Source: Paenibacillus_D tarimensis_A (GTDB lineage Bacteria; Bacillota; Bacilli; Paenibacillales; Paenibacillaceae). From it: a stretch of DNA of 64,000 nt. Shown piece by piece: positions 35,087 to 43,519 of the stretch. Every line of letters starts with the position of its first letter. Within the stretch, counting starts at the first letter, position 1. The notes below the pieces were generated by a model. That model saw only the letters and a list, made by a program, of their open reading frames with translations. It did not search any database and was not told the DNA's origin. The DNA is taken from positions 62,001-126,000 of the forward strand of contig CP166298.1 of the NCBI GenBank assembly GCA_041281825.1, given 5' to 3'. Made by a program: the position numbers and the translations under genes.

Positions 35087-35125
35087 AACAAGAGACTTTT
35101 CCGCTCGTTGGAAAAGTCTCTTGTT
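35087..35125 (-). terminator. Strong terminator hairpin after the SMP-30-like gene
   Basis: AACAAGAGACTTTTCC (35087-35102) and GGAAAAGTCTCTTGTT (35110-35125) form a perfect 16-bp stem with a 7-nt loop, 34 bp beyond the minus-strand stop. Confidence 0.8.
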
Positions 35126-35158
35126 TATCATTAAAGCGTAATAACCGGGTCTATTAAA

Positions 35159-36154
35159 TCATTGCCGATCGCCGTGTTTCTTCAGCAATTCGATTTTGGC
35201 AATGGAGGCTCCGATCCCGGGCTCGTTCGGCGAATTGGTTCCTCGGGCGATATCAAAGTTGCTGGCATATAAGGTGTCTCCGACAAAATGCAGACTGGCC
35301 GGAAACTCCAGCGGTCCCTGATTGTCGTTTGCCGTCAACTCGATAACTTTTCCTGCGCGGGACACCTTCACAATGGCATTGCGTTCGTTCGCGGCCACAT
35401 ACAAGTTGCCGTCCGGACCAAAAGCGATACCGTCCGCTCCATAAAGCAGGGGATCCTTGGCGAACAGCTCGACTTCTCCAAAGGTGCCGTCCTTCTTAAT
35501 CTTAACGCGATTGATTTCACCGGAGCTGGTATTCGCTATGTACAGCTGTCCGTCCCGGCCGAAAGCCAATCCGTTGACGGTAATGAGCTGTTGCGGTCTC
35601 TCGGCCGCAATCCCGCTTGCCCACACGGTTCGTTCCCCTTGCGGAGAGACGATGTAAATATTACCCGTAGCGCCGCCGCTGACGAATAAATTTCCTTTGC
35701 CGTCAAAAACCAAACCGTTCGCTCCGTCCACATCATGGGCAAATGTTTCCACTTGCCCGGTCTCGAATGGGCCGTTTGCCAGTGTATCTGCCGAGATGCG
35801 CAGAATGACGCCACTTACGCCTGCGCCCCCGCCGCTCGCCATATATAGATTTCCTTGTTCATCGAACGCCATGCCGGTAGCGGGTCTCGGAAGAGTCGTC
35901 AGCTCTTCGACTTCACCTGTTCCAGGTATGATGCGAAACAACCGTCTCGAATCCAAATCGATCGTGTATAAGCGCCCTTGCTCGTCACCTATAAGTCCTT
36001 CGATTCTTATTCCCGCCGCGCTGGCCGGATCCAAATCCGCTGCAATCGACACTTCCGCAGCTCGAAATTTTCCCAATGAAGCAAACATAGTAGGCGCCAC
36101 CGCAGCCGCTGCCATCATCGCCGCCACCACAGCCCATATTACCTTTTTCTTCAC
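35159..36154 (-). CDS. Secreted SMP-30/gluconolactonase-like beta-propeller protein
   Basis: This protein of about 331 aa has an N-terminal signal sequence (KKKVIWAVVAAMMAAAAVAP). Repeated propeller motifs follow: GDEQGRLYTIDL, FDEQGNLYMASGG, FDGKGNLFVSGG, FGRDGQLYIANT and FGPDGNLYVAANE, as in SMP-30/LRE and NHL proteins. It probably acts outside the membrane as a lactonase or binding protein, but the substrate is unknown. The start is taken as GTG 36154, 8 nt after AGGAGG; ATG 36160 is only 2 nt away. It is followed by its own strong terminator, so it is not cotranscribed with the lyase. Confidence 0.85.
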   Translation of the reverse strand: MKKKVIWAVVAAMMAAAAVAPTMFASLGKFRAAEVSIAADLDPASAAGIRIEGLIGDEQGRLYTIDLDSRRLFRIIPGTGEVEELTTLPRPATGMAFDEQGNLYMASGGGAGVSGVILRISADTLANGPFETGQVETFAHDVDGANGLVFDGKGNLFVSGGATGNIYIVSPQGERTVWASGIAAERPQQLITVNGLAFGRDGQLYIANTSSGEINRVKIKKDGTFGEVELFAKDPLLYGADGIAFGPDGNLYVAANERNAIVKVSRAGKVIELTANDNQGPLEFPASLHFVGDTLYASNFDIARGTNSPNEPGIGASIAKIELLKKHGDRQ

Positions 36155-36263
36155 ATGCATCTCCTCCTTTTTTTTCAATTTATCTCAAAATAAAGAAAGA
36201 AACCAGTGGCTTTCGTACTATGAAGTTCGGCTAAAATAGCAAATACATATTTAAATCTATTAA

Positions 36264-36293
36264 TTAAAGTGATACACTATGATGAGGTATAAT
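36264..36293 (+). promoter_or_regulatory. Candidate mqo promoter
   Basis: TTAAAG (36264-36269) and TATAAT (36288-36293) are separated by 18 bp, about 95 bp ahead of mqo. Confidence 0.4.
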
Positions 36294-36389
36294 TGAACAG
36301 AAAAAATATGTGACAAGGTCGCGCCCTGGCTTGCTGTGGCGCCTAAAAGCAGGTTTTCTGCAAATCGTAGGGTATAAGGACGGTAAAAA

Positions 36390-37907
36390 ATGAGCAACAG
36401 ACAAACTAAAACAGACGTTATCTTAATTGGTGCCGGAATCATGAGTGCTACTTTGGGGTCACTGCTGAAAGAATTAGTACCGGACTGGGAAATTAAAGTG
36501 TTTGAGAGGCGCGAAATAGCTGGAGAGGAAAGCTCTAACGAATGGAATAATGCAGGAACAGGGCATTCTTCACTGTGTGAGCTTAACTATACCGTCGAAC
36601 AACCGGACGGATCCATAGATATAAGCAAAGCTATTAAAGTTAATGATGAGTATCAGGTTTCAAAGCAATTTTGGTCTTATCTTGTAAACAGCAATCTGAT
36701 TCGTAATCCGCGGGACTTTATCGTGCCGGTGCCTCATATGAGCTTTGTACAAGGGGAAGAAGATGTAGCATTTCTAAAAAAACGTTTTGAAGCCCTGTCT
36801 AACAATCCCCTGTTTCAAGGGATGGAATATTCCGATGACCCGGATAAATTAATGGAATGGATTCCGCTTATGATGAAAGAGCGGACATTGAATCAACCTA
36901 TAGCGGCAACAAGAATCGAATCCGGCACGGATGTCAATTTTGGCGCCTTAACGCGCACATTGTTTGCCCATTTAAAGAGTCAAAACGTCGATATAAAATT
37001 CAAGCATAATGTTGATGATATTAAACGTACTGGCGACGGCTCCTGGCAATTGAAAGTGCGGAACGTCGATAGCGGTACCGTCGAACGCCATACTGCAAAA
37101 TTCGTCTTTATCGGAGGCGGCGGAGGAAGCCTGCATTTGCTGCAAAAATCCGGTATTCCTGAAGGGAAAGGTATCGGGGGATTTCCGGTAAGCGGACTCT
37201 TTATGGTGTGTCAGAAACCGGATGTTGTAGCGCAGCATCATGCAAAGGTATACGGCAAAGCTCCGGTTGGGGCTCCTCCGATGTCTGTTCCGCATCTTGA
37301 CACAAGATTTATCGACAAGAAAGAATCGTTGTTCTTTGGACCGTTTGCCGGCTTCTCGCCAAAGTTTTTAAAATTCGGTTCATTAACTGATTTATTTACT
37401 TCCATAAAACCGCATAATCTCGTAACGATGATGGCGGCAGGCGTAAAAAACGTTCCATTGACAACATACCTGATCAACCAGGTTATGTTATCGAAAGAAA
37501 AGCGCATGGAGGCTTTACGGGAATTTATCCCGAACGCCAAAAGCGATGATTGGGATTTACTGGTGGCAGGCCAGCGTGTGCAAATTATTAAAGATACTGC
37601 TGCCGGCAAAGGAACGCTTCAATTTGGTACGGAAGTTATTAGTGCCGCTGATGGCTCGATCGCCGCATTGCTGGGCGCTTCTCCCGGAGCTTCTACCGCC
37701 GTTTCCGTCATGCTTGAGGTCATAAACAAATGCTTCCCGCAACATATAAAAGCGTGGGAACCGAAATTAAAAGAAATGATTCCTTCTTATGGCATGTCAC
37801 TATTGGAAAACCCGGAGCTTATCGAGGAAATTCATACTTCTACGGCGCGGACGCTTGGTCTAGCCGAAAACTTGCCGTTACAGAAAGCACGCCGAATCGT
37901 ATCATAA
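36390..37907 (+). CDS. mqo: Malate:quinone oxidoreductase
   Basis: This 505-aa FAD enzyme starts KTDVILIGAGIMSATLGSLL (dinucleotide-binding) and carries AGEESSNEWNNAGTGHSSLCELNY, MSFVQGEEDV and FIGGGGGSLHLLQKSGIPEG. It oxidises malate to oxaloacetate and passes electrons to membrane quinone. The catalytic body seems complete up to STARTLGLAE. The last 13 residues, ENLPLQKARRIVS, are encoded by a copy of the dispersed palindrome (37867-37908) and look unlike the normal MQO end. AAGGACGG precedes the ATG. A terminator lies 24 bp after the stop. Confidence 0.93.
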   Translation: MSNRQTKTDVILIGAGIMSATLGSLLKELVPDWEIKVFERREIAGEESSNEWNNAGTGHSSLCELNYTVEQPDGSIDISKAIKVNDEYQVSKQFWSYLVNSNLIRNPRDFIVPVPHMSFVQGEEDVAFLKKRFEALSNNPLFQGMEYSDDPDKLMEWIPLMMKERTLNQPIAATRIESGTDVNFGALTRTLFAHLKSQNVDIKFKHNVDDIKRTGDGSWQLKVRNVDSGTVERHTAKFVFIGGGGGSLHLLQKSGIPEGKGIGGFPVSGLFMVCQKPDVVAQHHAKVYGKAPVGAPPMSVPHLDTRFIDKKESLFFGPFAGFSPKFLKFGSLTDLFTSIKPHNLVTMMAAGVKNVPLTTYLINQVMLSKEKRMEALREFIPNAKSDDWDLLVAGQRVQIIKDTAAGKGTLQFGTEVISAADGSIAALLGASPGASTAVSVMLEVINKCFPQHIKAWEPKLKEMIPSYGMSLLENPELIEEIHTSTARTLGLAENLPLQKARRIVS

Positions 37908-37908
37908 C
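37867..37908. repeat. Dispersed nested palindrome, copy H, inside mqo
   Basis: GAAAACTTGCCGTTACAG matches the left half of copies C and G, and GAATCGTATCATAA matches the inner right arm. The outer right arm is missing. The TAA inside the repeat is the mqo stop codon. Confidence 0.75.
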
Positions 37909-37930
37909 CTTCCACAAAAATATAAAAAAC

Positions 37931-37964
37931 AAAGACGCTGCGACATGATCTCGGCGTCTTTTTT
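37931..37964 (+). terminator. mqo terminator
   Basis: AAAGACGC (37931-37938) pairs with GCGTCTTT (37954-37961), followed by a T-run, with a 15-nt loop. Confidence 0.85.
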
Positions 37965-37965
37965 C

Positions 37966-38352
37966 ATTTTTATTGCGCTCTTTGATGAGAAACCAATCGA
38001 AGAGCCGTGGGTATTTGATGTAACGGTGCCGACAAATAATTTAGAACAAGTTCATTTAAACAAGGCTGTCACACTCGATAGCGGAGAGAAAATTACGATT
38101 GAAAAAGTTATTGTCACACCCATCTCGACGATCATCTATTATGATGCTGCGCAAGCAAAGGAAGCATTTTACTTTAAAATTGTTTCGGCCGGCGGAACGG
38201 AATGGCCTCCACATAGGAGTTATGTATCTAATGACATAGGGAATAGATCATACAGCCGTCACGCGCCGATTCATCTGGAGAAAGAGACGTATTTCCTCGT
38301 TCCTTATATGGACCATAACGAAGAAATAGGAGAGCGGGTTCAAATTGAATAA
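37966..38352 (+). pseudogene. C-terminal remnant of a DUF4179/DUF5643-type protein
   Basis: The open frame starts inside the mqo terminator without a ribosome site. From about 37990 it encodes EEPWVFDVTVPTNNLEQVHLN, LDSGEKITIEKVIVTPISTIIYY and an ending ETYFLVPYMD. That pattern is like the C-terminal immunoglobulin-like domain of DUF4179 anti-sigma proteins of Bacillales. The N-terminal, transmembrane and zinc-finger-like parts are absent, so this is probably a 3' fragment left by a rearrangement. About 125 residues remain of a protein normally over 300. Confidence 0.6.
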
Positions 38353-38405
38353 GTATCCAAGTTAACGGACCGAATCGCTTGCCGCGGTCAATTTTAGAGT
38401 ATAGC

Positions 38406-38436
38406 TTGACCTTCCGGTTACCGGAACCTTTATAAT
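38406..38436 (+). promoter_or_regulatory. MerR-type promoter with 19-bp spacer and operator
   Basis: TTGACC (38406-38411) and TATAAT (38431-38436) are exactly 19 bp apart. The spacer holds the palindrome TTCCGGTTACCGGAA (38412-38426). Long-spacer promoters of this kind need a MerR-family activator to twist the DNA. Confidence 0.85.
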
Positions 38437-38471
38437 GAGTACAGGACGTCCTACTATAAGAGCAAGGAGAC

Positions 38472-39239
38472 ATGAATGGCGTGATGACGATCAGCCAGTT
38501 CAGTGAAAGGACGGGTCTTCGTCCAAAAGTTCTAAGGTATTACGAAGAAACGGGACTGATCGTTCCTGTACAACGATCGGAAAACGGCTACCGGCAGTAT
38601 TCGGAGTCTCAGATCGAAACAGCCCAGCTCATTAATAGTCTTCGGCAGGCAGATGTCAGCATGTCGAGTATTCGCGAGTTTCTGTCGGCGCCTCCCGCGC
38701 GAAGAGATGAGCTGCTGGCGGAGTGGAGAAGCTTGGCTGAAACGAAGCTGCTTTCGGTGAAGGTTGCCAACCAGTTCCTCCAAGGTTTTGACTCGCATAC
38801 GAGACGCATGCATTTGGTGCATTGGGATTGTTCGCGCACAATGTTATGGTTCACTGCTTGTAAATTAGCGCTGAATGTGAACCTATCGCAAGAGGTGCGT
38901 AAAATTTACAAGGAGAGAGTGGACTCCGCTGCGGTGGCTGAACGTGCCGGATACGTGCGTTATCCAGTACATAATGACGCGACAGAAAGACCAGGACCGG
39001 AAATTGGTTTTGTTGTGGACGGTGTAAATCAAGTTCCGGATCGTGCATGGCTGGAGACAGTGCCTCCCACATTGTTCGCAACAATGGTGTGCCGATGGGA
39101 TATGCCCGCCTCCTGCAAGCCGGTGCTATCGACGATCAAACGGTTCAAGTTTGAATCCGTGGGTGAACCGTTACGGAAGGTATCTTTCAGGGACGATGAG
39201 AGCTACACGCTCATGGTACCGGTTTTAAGTAATCGTTAG
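38472..39239 (+). CDS. MerR family transcriptional regulator with effector domain
   Basis: This 255-aa protein has the N-terminal MerR helix-turn-helix (TISQFSERTGLRPKVLRYYEETGLI, SENGYRQYSESQIETAQLINSL, DVSMSSIREFL). A coiled coil and a C-terminal region of about 130 aa follow, which may bind a ligand; the size is like BltR/BmrR. A 19-bp-spacer promoter with a palindrome lies immediately upstream, so autoactivation is likely. The start is ambiguous: ATG 38472 is 2 nt from AAGGAG, and GTG 38481 or ATG 38484 are alternatives. Two VOC-family genes follow and may be its targets. Confidence 0.87.
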   Translation: MNGVMTISQFSERTGLRPKVLRYYEETGLIVPVQRSENGYRQYSESQIETAQLINSLRQADVSMSSIREFLSAPPARRDELLAEWRSLAETKLLSVKVANQFLQGFDSHTRRMHLVHWDCSRTMLWFTACKLALNVNLSQEVRKIYKERVDSAAVAERAGYVRYPVHNDATERPGPEIGFVVDGVNQVPDRAWLETVPPTLFATMVCRWDMPASCKPVLSTIKRFKFESVGEPLRKVSFRDDESYTLMVPVLSNR

Positions 39240-39262
39240 GTTATAGAGAGGGTTGCGCAAAT

Positions 39263-40006
39263 ATGTCACTCGGACAAACGAAACTAAATATTTCGGCGTT
39301 GCACTGTGTGTATCTAACTGTATCGAATGCCGGGTGCTCGGCAGAGTGGTTTAAAATGCACTTCGGCATGAAGGAAGCGGGACATGCGAATGCTAAAGAC
39401 CTGAGTCTTGCCGAAGGCGCATCATTGGTGTTGGTTGAGTCGGCCAAAGGAAATGTGTATGAGAGCAGTCCCTTCCATTTCAAATGTAACGACGCGCGCA
39501 GTGCGCACGGCGAGCTGGTGAAGCACGCGGTGAAGGCAACGGAACCGGTAAACTGGCATCAATATGTTGACTTTGACTTTAAGGACCCGGACGGTAATCC
39601 GATTGGGGTCATTAGCGACCCGGCATGGTCGCCTCACCCGAATAATTACTTTCGAATGGACGGGATTTTTATTGGTTCGGCCCACTTTCCGTCAACGTTG
39701 GAGTGGTATTTGGAGGTTCTCGGCACGGAGATTGAATATGACTTTACAGTTGAAACTACTTCTTCTCCGAATGCAAGGATGTGCTGTTTCCGCGGCGTTC
39801 CATTCACGCTGTTTGAATCGCCTGCTACGGAGACCTATCATAAGTTTTGCGATTTCCGTACCAAGGATGCCGCTGCTGATCATGCCAGTTTGCTGGGGAA
39901 GGGCGTCAGGGTGACGCCGCTTAGATCAACCGGCCGAGCGCACAGTTTCTCGTTTTTTGATCCTGAGGGCCGGGAGTTCGGATTGGTCCAAGAGATAAGT
40001 GTATAA
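39263..40006 (+). CDS. VOC family protein with two glyoxalase-like domains
   Basis: This 247-aa protein has a tandem vicinal-oxygen-chelate fold. Repeat 1 is HCVYLTVSNAGCSAEWFKMHFGMKE to FDFKDPDGNPIGVISD; repeat 2 is IFIGSAHFPSTLEWYLEVLGTEIEYDF to FFDPEGREFGLVQE. Members include glyoxalases, dioxygenases and resistance proteins; which applies here is unknown. It begins 23 bp after the MerR gene, so the pair is likely one operon in which the MerR protein senses a compound that the VOC protein binds or degrades. Confidence 0.85.
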   Translation: MSLGQTKLNISALHCVYLTVSNAGCSAEWFKMHFGMKEAGHANAKDLSLAEGASLVLVESAKGNVYESSPFHFKCNDARSAHGELVKHAVKATEPVNWHQYVDFDFKDPDGNPIGVISDPAWSPHPNNYFRMDGIFIGSAHFPSTLEWYLEVLGTEIEYDFTVETTSSPNARMCCFRGVPFTLFESPATETYHKFCDFRTKDAAADHASLLGKGVRVTPLRSTGRAHSFSFFDPEGREFGLVQEISV

Positions 40007-40037
40007 TCAATTCTAATCCTAGTGGAGAGGTGTTACG

Positions 40038-40391
40038 ATGGGGAACCGGGTTGTCGCTTTTGAAATTAGCAGTCAGGATGCAGAGAAACAATCGAAATTT
40101 TATGCGGATGTATTTGGTTGGGACTTGGGTGAGCCTAACTGGGGGTATTACCCCGTTAAAACAGGCTCCTCGGACATGCCGGGGATCGACGGCGGTATTT
40201 CGCAGGGGCCTTCCCATTTTCCCGCAGGTGTACGGCTGCAGATTGAAGTGGATTCCATCGAAGATTCGATCGCCAAGGCAGTCGAACACGGAGCAAAGGT
40301 GGTGCAAGAGAAAATGGATTTCGGAGAGTTCGCGCTTGCCTACATTGTTGACCCGCTCGGCGTTCATTATGGACTTATCGAAAATAAATAA
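40038..40391 (+). CDS. VOC family protein, single glyoxalase-like domain
   Basis: This 117-aa protein has one VOC domain: VAFEISSQDAEKQSKFYADVFGWDL, GGISQGPSHFPAGVRLQIEVDSIED and ALAYIVDPLGVHYGLIE. It is similar to the small CFP32-like proteins found throughout Bacillota. The substrate is unknown. It starts 31 bp after the tandem VOC gene with GGAGAGG upstream and ends at a terminator, so it is probably the last gene of the MerR-VOC-VOC operon. Confidence 0.87.
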   Translation: MGNRVVAFEISSQDAEKQSKFYADVFGWDLGEPNWGYYPVKTGSSDMPGIDGGISQGPSHFPAGVRLQIEVDSIEDSIAKAVEHGAKVVQEKMDFGEFALAYIVDPLGVHYGLIENK

Positions 40392-40398
40392 TGTTCGA

Positions 40399-40426
40399 AG
40401 AAGGGCGTCCGCGTGGGCGCCCTTTC
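40399..40426 (+). terminator. Terminator after the MerR/VOC operon
   Basis: GAAGGGCGTCC pairs with GGGCGCCCTTTC around a short GCGT loop, followed by TTAG. Confidence 0.8.
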
Positions 40427-40499
40427 TTAGTATGGAACGTGTATAATAAAATGGAAGGAGTAAAAAACTAACCAAAGTTTAAAGAATAAAGGAGATAAA

Positions 40500-41978
40500 A
40501 TGGCCGAAAAAAGTGCAATCATACAAACCGGATGGAACTTCGATAATAGTTACGCCCGTTTACCGGAGACTTTTTTTTCGAGACAGAGTCCGACTTCTGT
40601 ACGCTCGCCAAAGCTGATCATTCTAAATGAGCCGCTGGCGGCATTCATGGGGTTGAACGTCGATGCGCTGCGGAGCAATGACGAAGTAGCGGTGTTTGCC
40701 GGCAATCGGACCCCCGAAGGCGCCGAACCTTTAGCGCAAGCATACGCGGGACACCAATTCGGATATTTTAATATGCTGGGGGACGGCCGAGCACTGCTGC
40801 TTGGCGAACAGATCACACCCAAGGGCGAACGGTTGGATATTCAGCTGAAAGGCTCGGGTATAACGCCTTACTCCCGCGGGGGCGATGGCCGGGCGGCGCT
40901 TGGCCCGATGCTGCGCGAATACATCATCAGCGAAGCGATGCATGCGCTGGGGATTGCTACCACCCGCAGCCTGGCCGTGGTGACAACCGGCCAATCCGTC
41001 ATCCGCGAATCCGAGCTGCCGGGCGCCGTTCTGACCCGCGTGGCTGCAAGCCATCTGCGCGTCGGCACCTTTCAATACGCAGCGAATTGGGGCACTGTGG
41101 AGGAGCTCCGGACCTTGGCGGATTATACGTTGCAAAGGCATTATCCGAAGGTTGGCGCGGATAGCGAGAACCGCTATCTTTCCCTGCTTCGTGAGGTCAT
41201 CAAGCGTCAAGCCGCTCTGATTGCCAAATGGCAGCTCGTCGGCTTTATTCACGGGGTGATGAATACCGACAATGTGGCCATTAGCGGAGAGACGATTGAT
41301 TACGGCCCATGCGCTTTTATGGATACTTATGATCCGGCAACGGTATTCAGTTCGATCGACAGACAAGGCCGCTATGCCTATGGCAATCAACCGAATATCG
41401 GCGCATGGAATCTCGCGAGATTTGCTGAGACCCTATTGCCGCTGCTGCATGATAACGAGGATCAGGCTGTCAAACTTGCTGAGGATGCGATATCGGACTT
41501 TGCCGGATTGTATCGTCGTCATTGGCTCGCGGGAATGAGGGCAAAGCTGGGGATCTTCAACGAAGAGCAGCAGGACGAATCCTTGTTTGAAGATCTGCTC
41601 AGCATGATGCAGAAGCATCGTGCGGACTACACCAATACGTTCCGTGCCTTAACTGTGGATAGGACGGAGGATATCGACCTCTTTGACAGCACAGAGTTTG
41701 CAAGGTGGCGAGAGCTGTGGCAGGAGAGACTTGGCAGGCAGCAGGAGCCGCAAGCCGACTCGTATCAGCTGATGCGCAGCAGCAATCCTGCGCTGATCCC
41801 GCGCAACCACCGGGTGGAAGAGGCGCTGGAAGCCGCAGTGGAGCATGGGGATTACAGCGTAATGGAGCAGCTTCTTGACGCTCTTTCCGATCCCTACTCA
41901 CACTCCCCCCAGCATGCTGATTACTGCGCGCTTCCTCCGCAATCAGATCGTCCTTACCGGACCTTTTGCGGTACATGA
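40500..41978 (+). CDS. selO: Protein adenylyltransferase SelO (YdiU/UPF0061)
   Basis: This 492-aa pseudokinase-fold protein transfers AMP to protein side chains. Landmarks are GWNFDNSYARLPETFF, AYAGHQFGYFNMLGDGRALLLGE, LKGSGITPYSRGGDGRAALGPMLREYI, HGVMNTDNVAISGETIDYGPCAFMD and the ending PYRTFCGT. All match the SelO family, which is linked to redox stress in other organisms. Length is normal. ATG 40500 lies 5 nt after AAAGGAG. It has its own upstream gap and a following terminator, so it is monocistronic. Confidence 0.95.
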   Translation: MAEKSAIIQTGWNFDNSYARLPETFFSRQSPTSVRSPKLIILNEPLAAFMGLNVDALRSNDEVAVFAGNRTPEGAEPLAQAYAGHQFGYFNMLGDGRALLLGEQITPKGERLDIQLKGSGITPYSRGGDGRAALGPMLREYIISEAMHALGIATTRSLAVVTTGQSVIRESELPGAVLTRVAASHLRVGTFQYAANWGTVEELRTLADYTLQRHYPKVGADSENRYLSLLREVIKRQAALIAKWQLVGFIHGVMNTDNVAISGETIDYGPCAFMDTYDPATVFSSIDRQGRYAYGNQPNIGAWNLARFAETLLPLLHDNEDQAVKLAEDAISDFAGLYRRHWLAGMRAKLGIFNEEQQDESLFEDLLSMMQKHRADYTNTFRALTVDRTEDIDLFDSTEFARWRELWQERLGRQQEPQADSYQLMRSSNPALIPRNHRVEEALEAAVEHGDYSVMEQLLDALSDPYSHSPQHADYCALPPQSDRPYRTFCGT

Positions 41979-42016
41979 TGCATCAGAGCGAAGGATAAAA
42001 TTCAATGATTTCACAG

Positions 42017-42042
42017 AAAAGGGCATACGAAGCCCTTTTTTT
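42017..42042 (+). terminator. selO terminator
   Basis: AAAAGGGC pairs with GCCCTTTT around ATACGAA, followed by more T, 40 bp after the stop. Confidence 0.88.
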
Positions 42043-42137
42043 GCTTCTCAGAAGAAATAAATGGCTAGGCTGCTCAACCTGCAAAATCTTCCTGAAAAAT
42101 GCCTGTGACGGGGGCGAGTCATTTTCCGGTCACGGTG

Positions 42138-42341
42138 TTATTTCCATCCCGGAAACAGAGGCTTGACCGGAGTAGGAAATTCCACGCCCGAGATCAGCAG
42201 AACTCCGGTGATCCATGCGATGATCATCAACCCCAAGAACACCCGGCTTTCCCGGGTGCTCTTAGTTTTTTTCCAATGCCCATATTGTTGGAGCGTTGTA
42301 ACAACCGCGCCCAGAGTGTACAGAATGACATATAACCACAC
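42138..42341 (-). CDS. Small membrane protein at the end of the ger operon
   Basis: This protein of about 67 aa starts at GTG 42341, which overlaps the gerC stop by one base (TAGTG) with GAGGAGG 10 nt upstream. It has two hydrophobic segments (WLYVILYTLGAVVTTLQQYG and VFLGLMIIAWITGVLLIS) joined by a basic loop. Such small, GerD-independent subunits have been described for some germinant-receptor operons, and the location suggests a role with the receptor. This is inference from position. Confidence 0.65.
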   Translation of the reverse strand: MWLYVILYTLGAVVTTLQQYGHWKKTKSTRESRVFLGLMIIAWITGVLLISGVEFPTPVKPLFPGWK

Positions 42342-43519
42342 TATTTGGAAACCTCCTCGCCAGGGATAAACAATGAGGGCCCTACCGCTCCGACGCTGGT
42401 AATTTTCCCGCGCACATTCCAATTGACCTTCTGGTTCGGATACAAATCCGGCCAATCCTTTTCAATGCTTTTCCAGTACTTTGGATATTTTCTGTAAATC
42501 ATAGAGCCGAGTCCGATACTGTCTACCCGAAGCTTTTTCTGCAGGCGGTTAAACATCGTGCGGTAATTTCTTTCAATTTCAGCGGTGAACGATTGTTCCA
42601 GCTTACGGATGATTTCAGGGTTCGATAAATCAAGGCTCGTTCGATTATCCATGATTCGTCCGTAAGCTCTCACGTTGAAGGTAAAGACCGGTTCGCCTTG
42701 GGACATTTCCACTTTAGGGCTCACTTTTAATTTGTAAATATAAGCGGACAAGTCGCCTTTCCCCTGAGGGGCATCGAACGTAACGCTGCCGGTGGGTCTG
42801 CCTCCCAGTGTGCTGACGAGAGCGGTAACCTCCGTTCCCTTGATATAACCTTTCAGCTTGTTGTCTTTGAATATGGCGACCCCGCTTACCGAAACCTTGT
42901 TGGCTTTTGTCTTTGCAAAGCTAACAGCCACAGGCTGCTGACCCGGCGTAGTCGAATTGATAAAAAAATCTTTTAAAGAAGCAGTGACATGCGCTTTGCG
43001 AAGAACAAGCTCGCGGAAGAACTCCATCCCGAAAGTCTCGATGGAAATCTCCTGTTCGATTAATGCTCTTGCTTCCGTGTTCTCGGCTACAATCAACAGG
43101 GTACTGAGCCGGTTTTTCGGGCTTCGGCTGATTTGATCGAGTATATCCTCGATTCCCTCTCTGGCCAGCGGATCTCCTATGACAATAACGCGGCGGTGTG
43201 AGGTTTCAATGTCCCGCGGAAGCATTCGTTCCGCTTTAAACTTGAGTTCATCGATGTTCCGCCCTTCCGTTTCAATATGAGCGACGGGTTCCTCAGCAGT
43301 GCCGGCCGCCGTAGGCTGTTCTGCCCCTCCAAGCTGGATGGGATCGGCGATATGGGCATGAACCCGGTAAGTGCCGGGTTCGTTGCCTTTGTCGACCGCG
43401 GTCAGCATGACCAAGGCTACGTCCACGATCTCCCGGCGGTCCCAGCAGCCGGACGATACCAATACCGTCAGCGCCAAGGCGGGAAGCAGTATGTAAAACT
43501 TTCGTTTTCTGCGGTTCAT
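42341..43519 (-). CDS. gerC: Germinant receptor lipoprotein, Ger(x)C family
   Basis: This 392-aa lipoprotein has a signal sequence with lipobox VLVSSGC and then WDRREIVDVALVMLTAVDKG, the typical Ger(x)C N-terminus. Later it shows ERMLPRDIETSHRRVIVIGDPLAREGI and a C-terminal domain ending in VNWNVRGKITSVGAVGPSLF. It is the C subunit of a GerA-type nutrient receptor in the spore inner membrane. ATG 43519 overlaps the gerA stop by 4 nt (ATGA) and has AAAGGAAAG upstream. Confidence 0.93.
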   Translation of the reverse strand: MNRRKRKFYILLPALALTVLVSSGCWDRREIVDVALVMLTAVDKGNEPGTYRVHAHIADPIQLGGAEQPTAAGTAEEPVAHIETEGRNIDELKFKAERMLPRDIETSHRRVIVIGDPLAREGIEDILDQISRSPKNRLSTLLIVAENTEARALIEQEISIETFGMEFFRELVLRKAHVTASLKDFFINSTTPGQQPVAVSFAKTKANKVSVSGVAIFKDNKLKGYIKGTEVTALVSTLGGRPTGSVTFDAPQGKGDLSAYIYKLKVSPKVEMSQGEPVFTFNVRAYGRIMDNRTSLDLSNPEIIRKLEQSFTAEIERNYRTMFNRLQKKLRVDSIGLGSMIYRKYPKYWKSIEKDWPDLYPNQKVNWNVRGKITSVGAVGPSLFIPGEEVSK

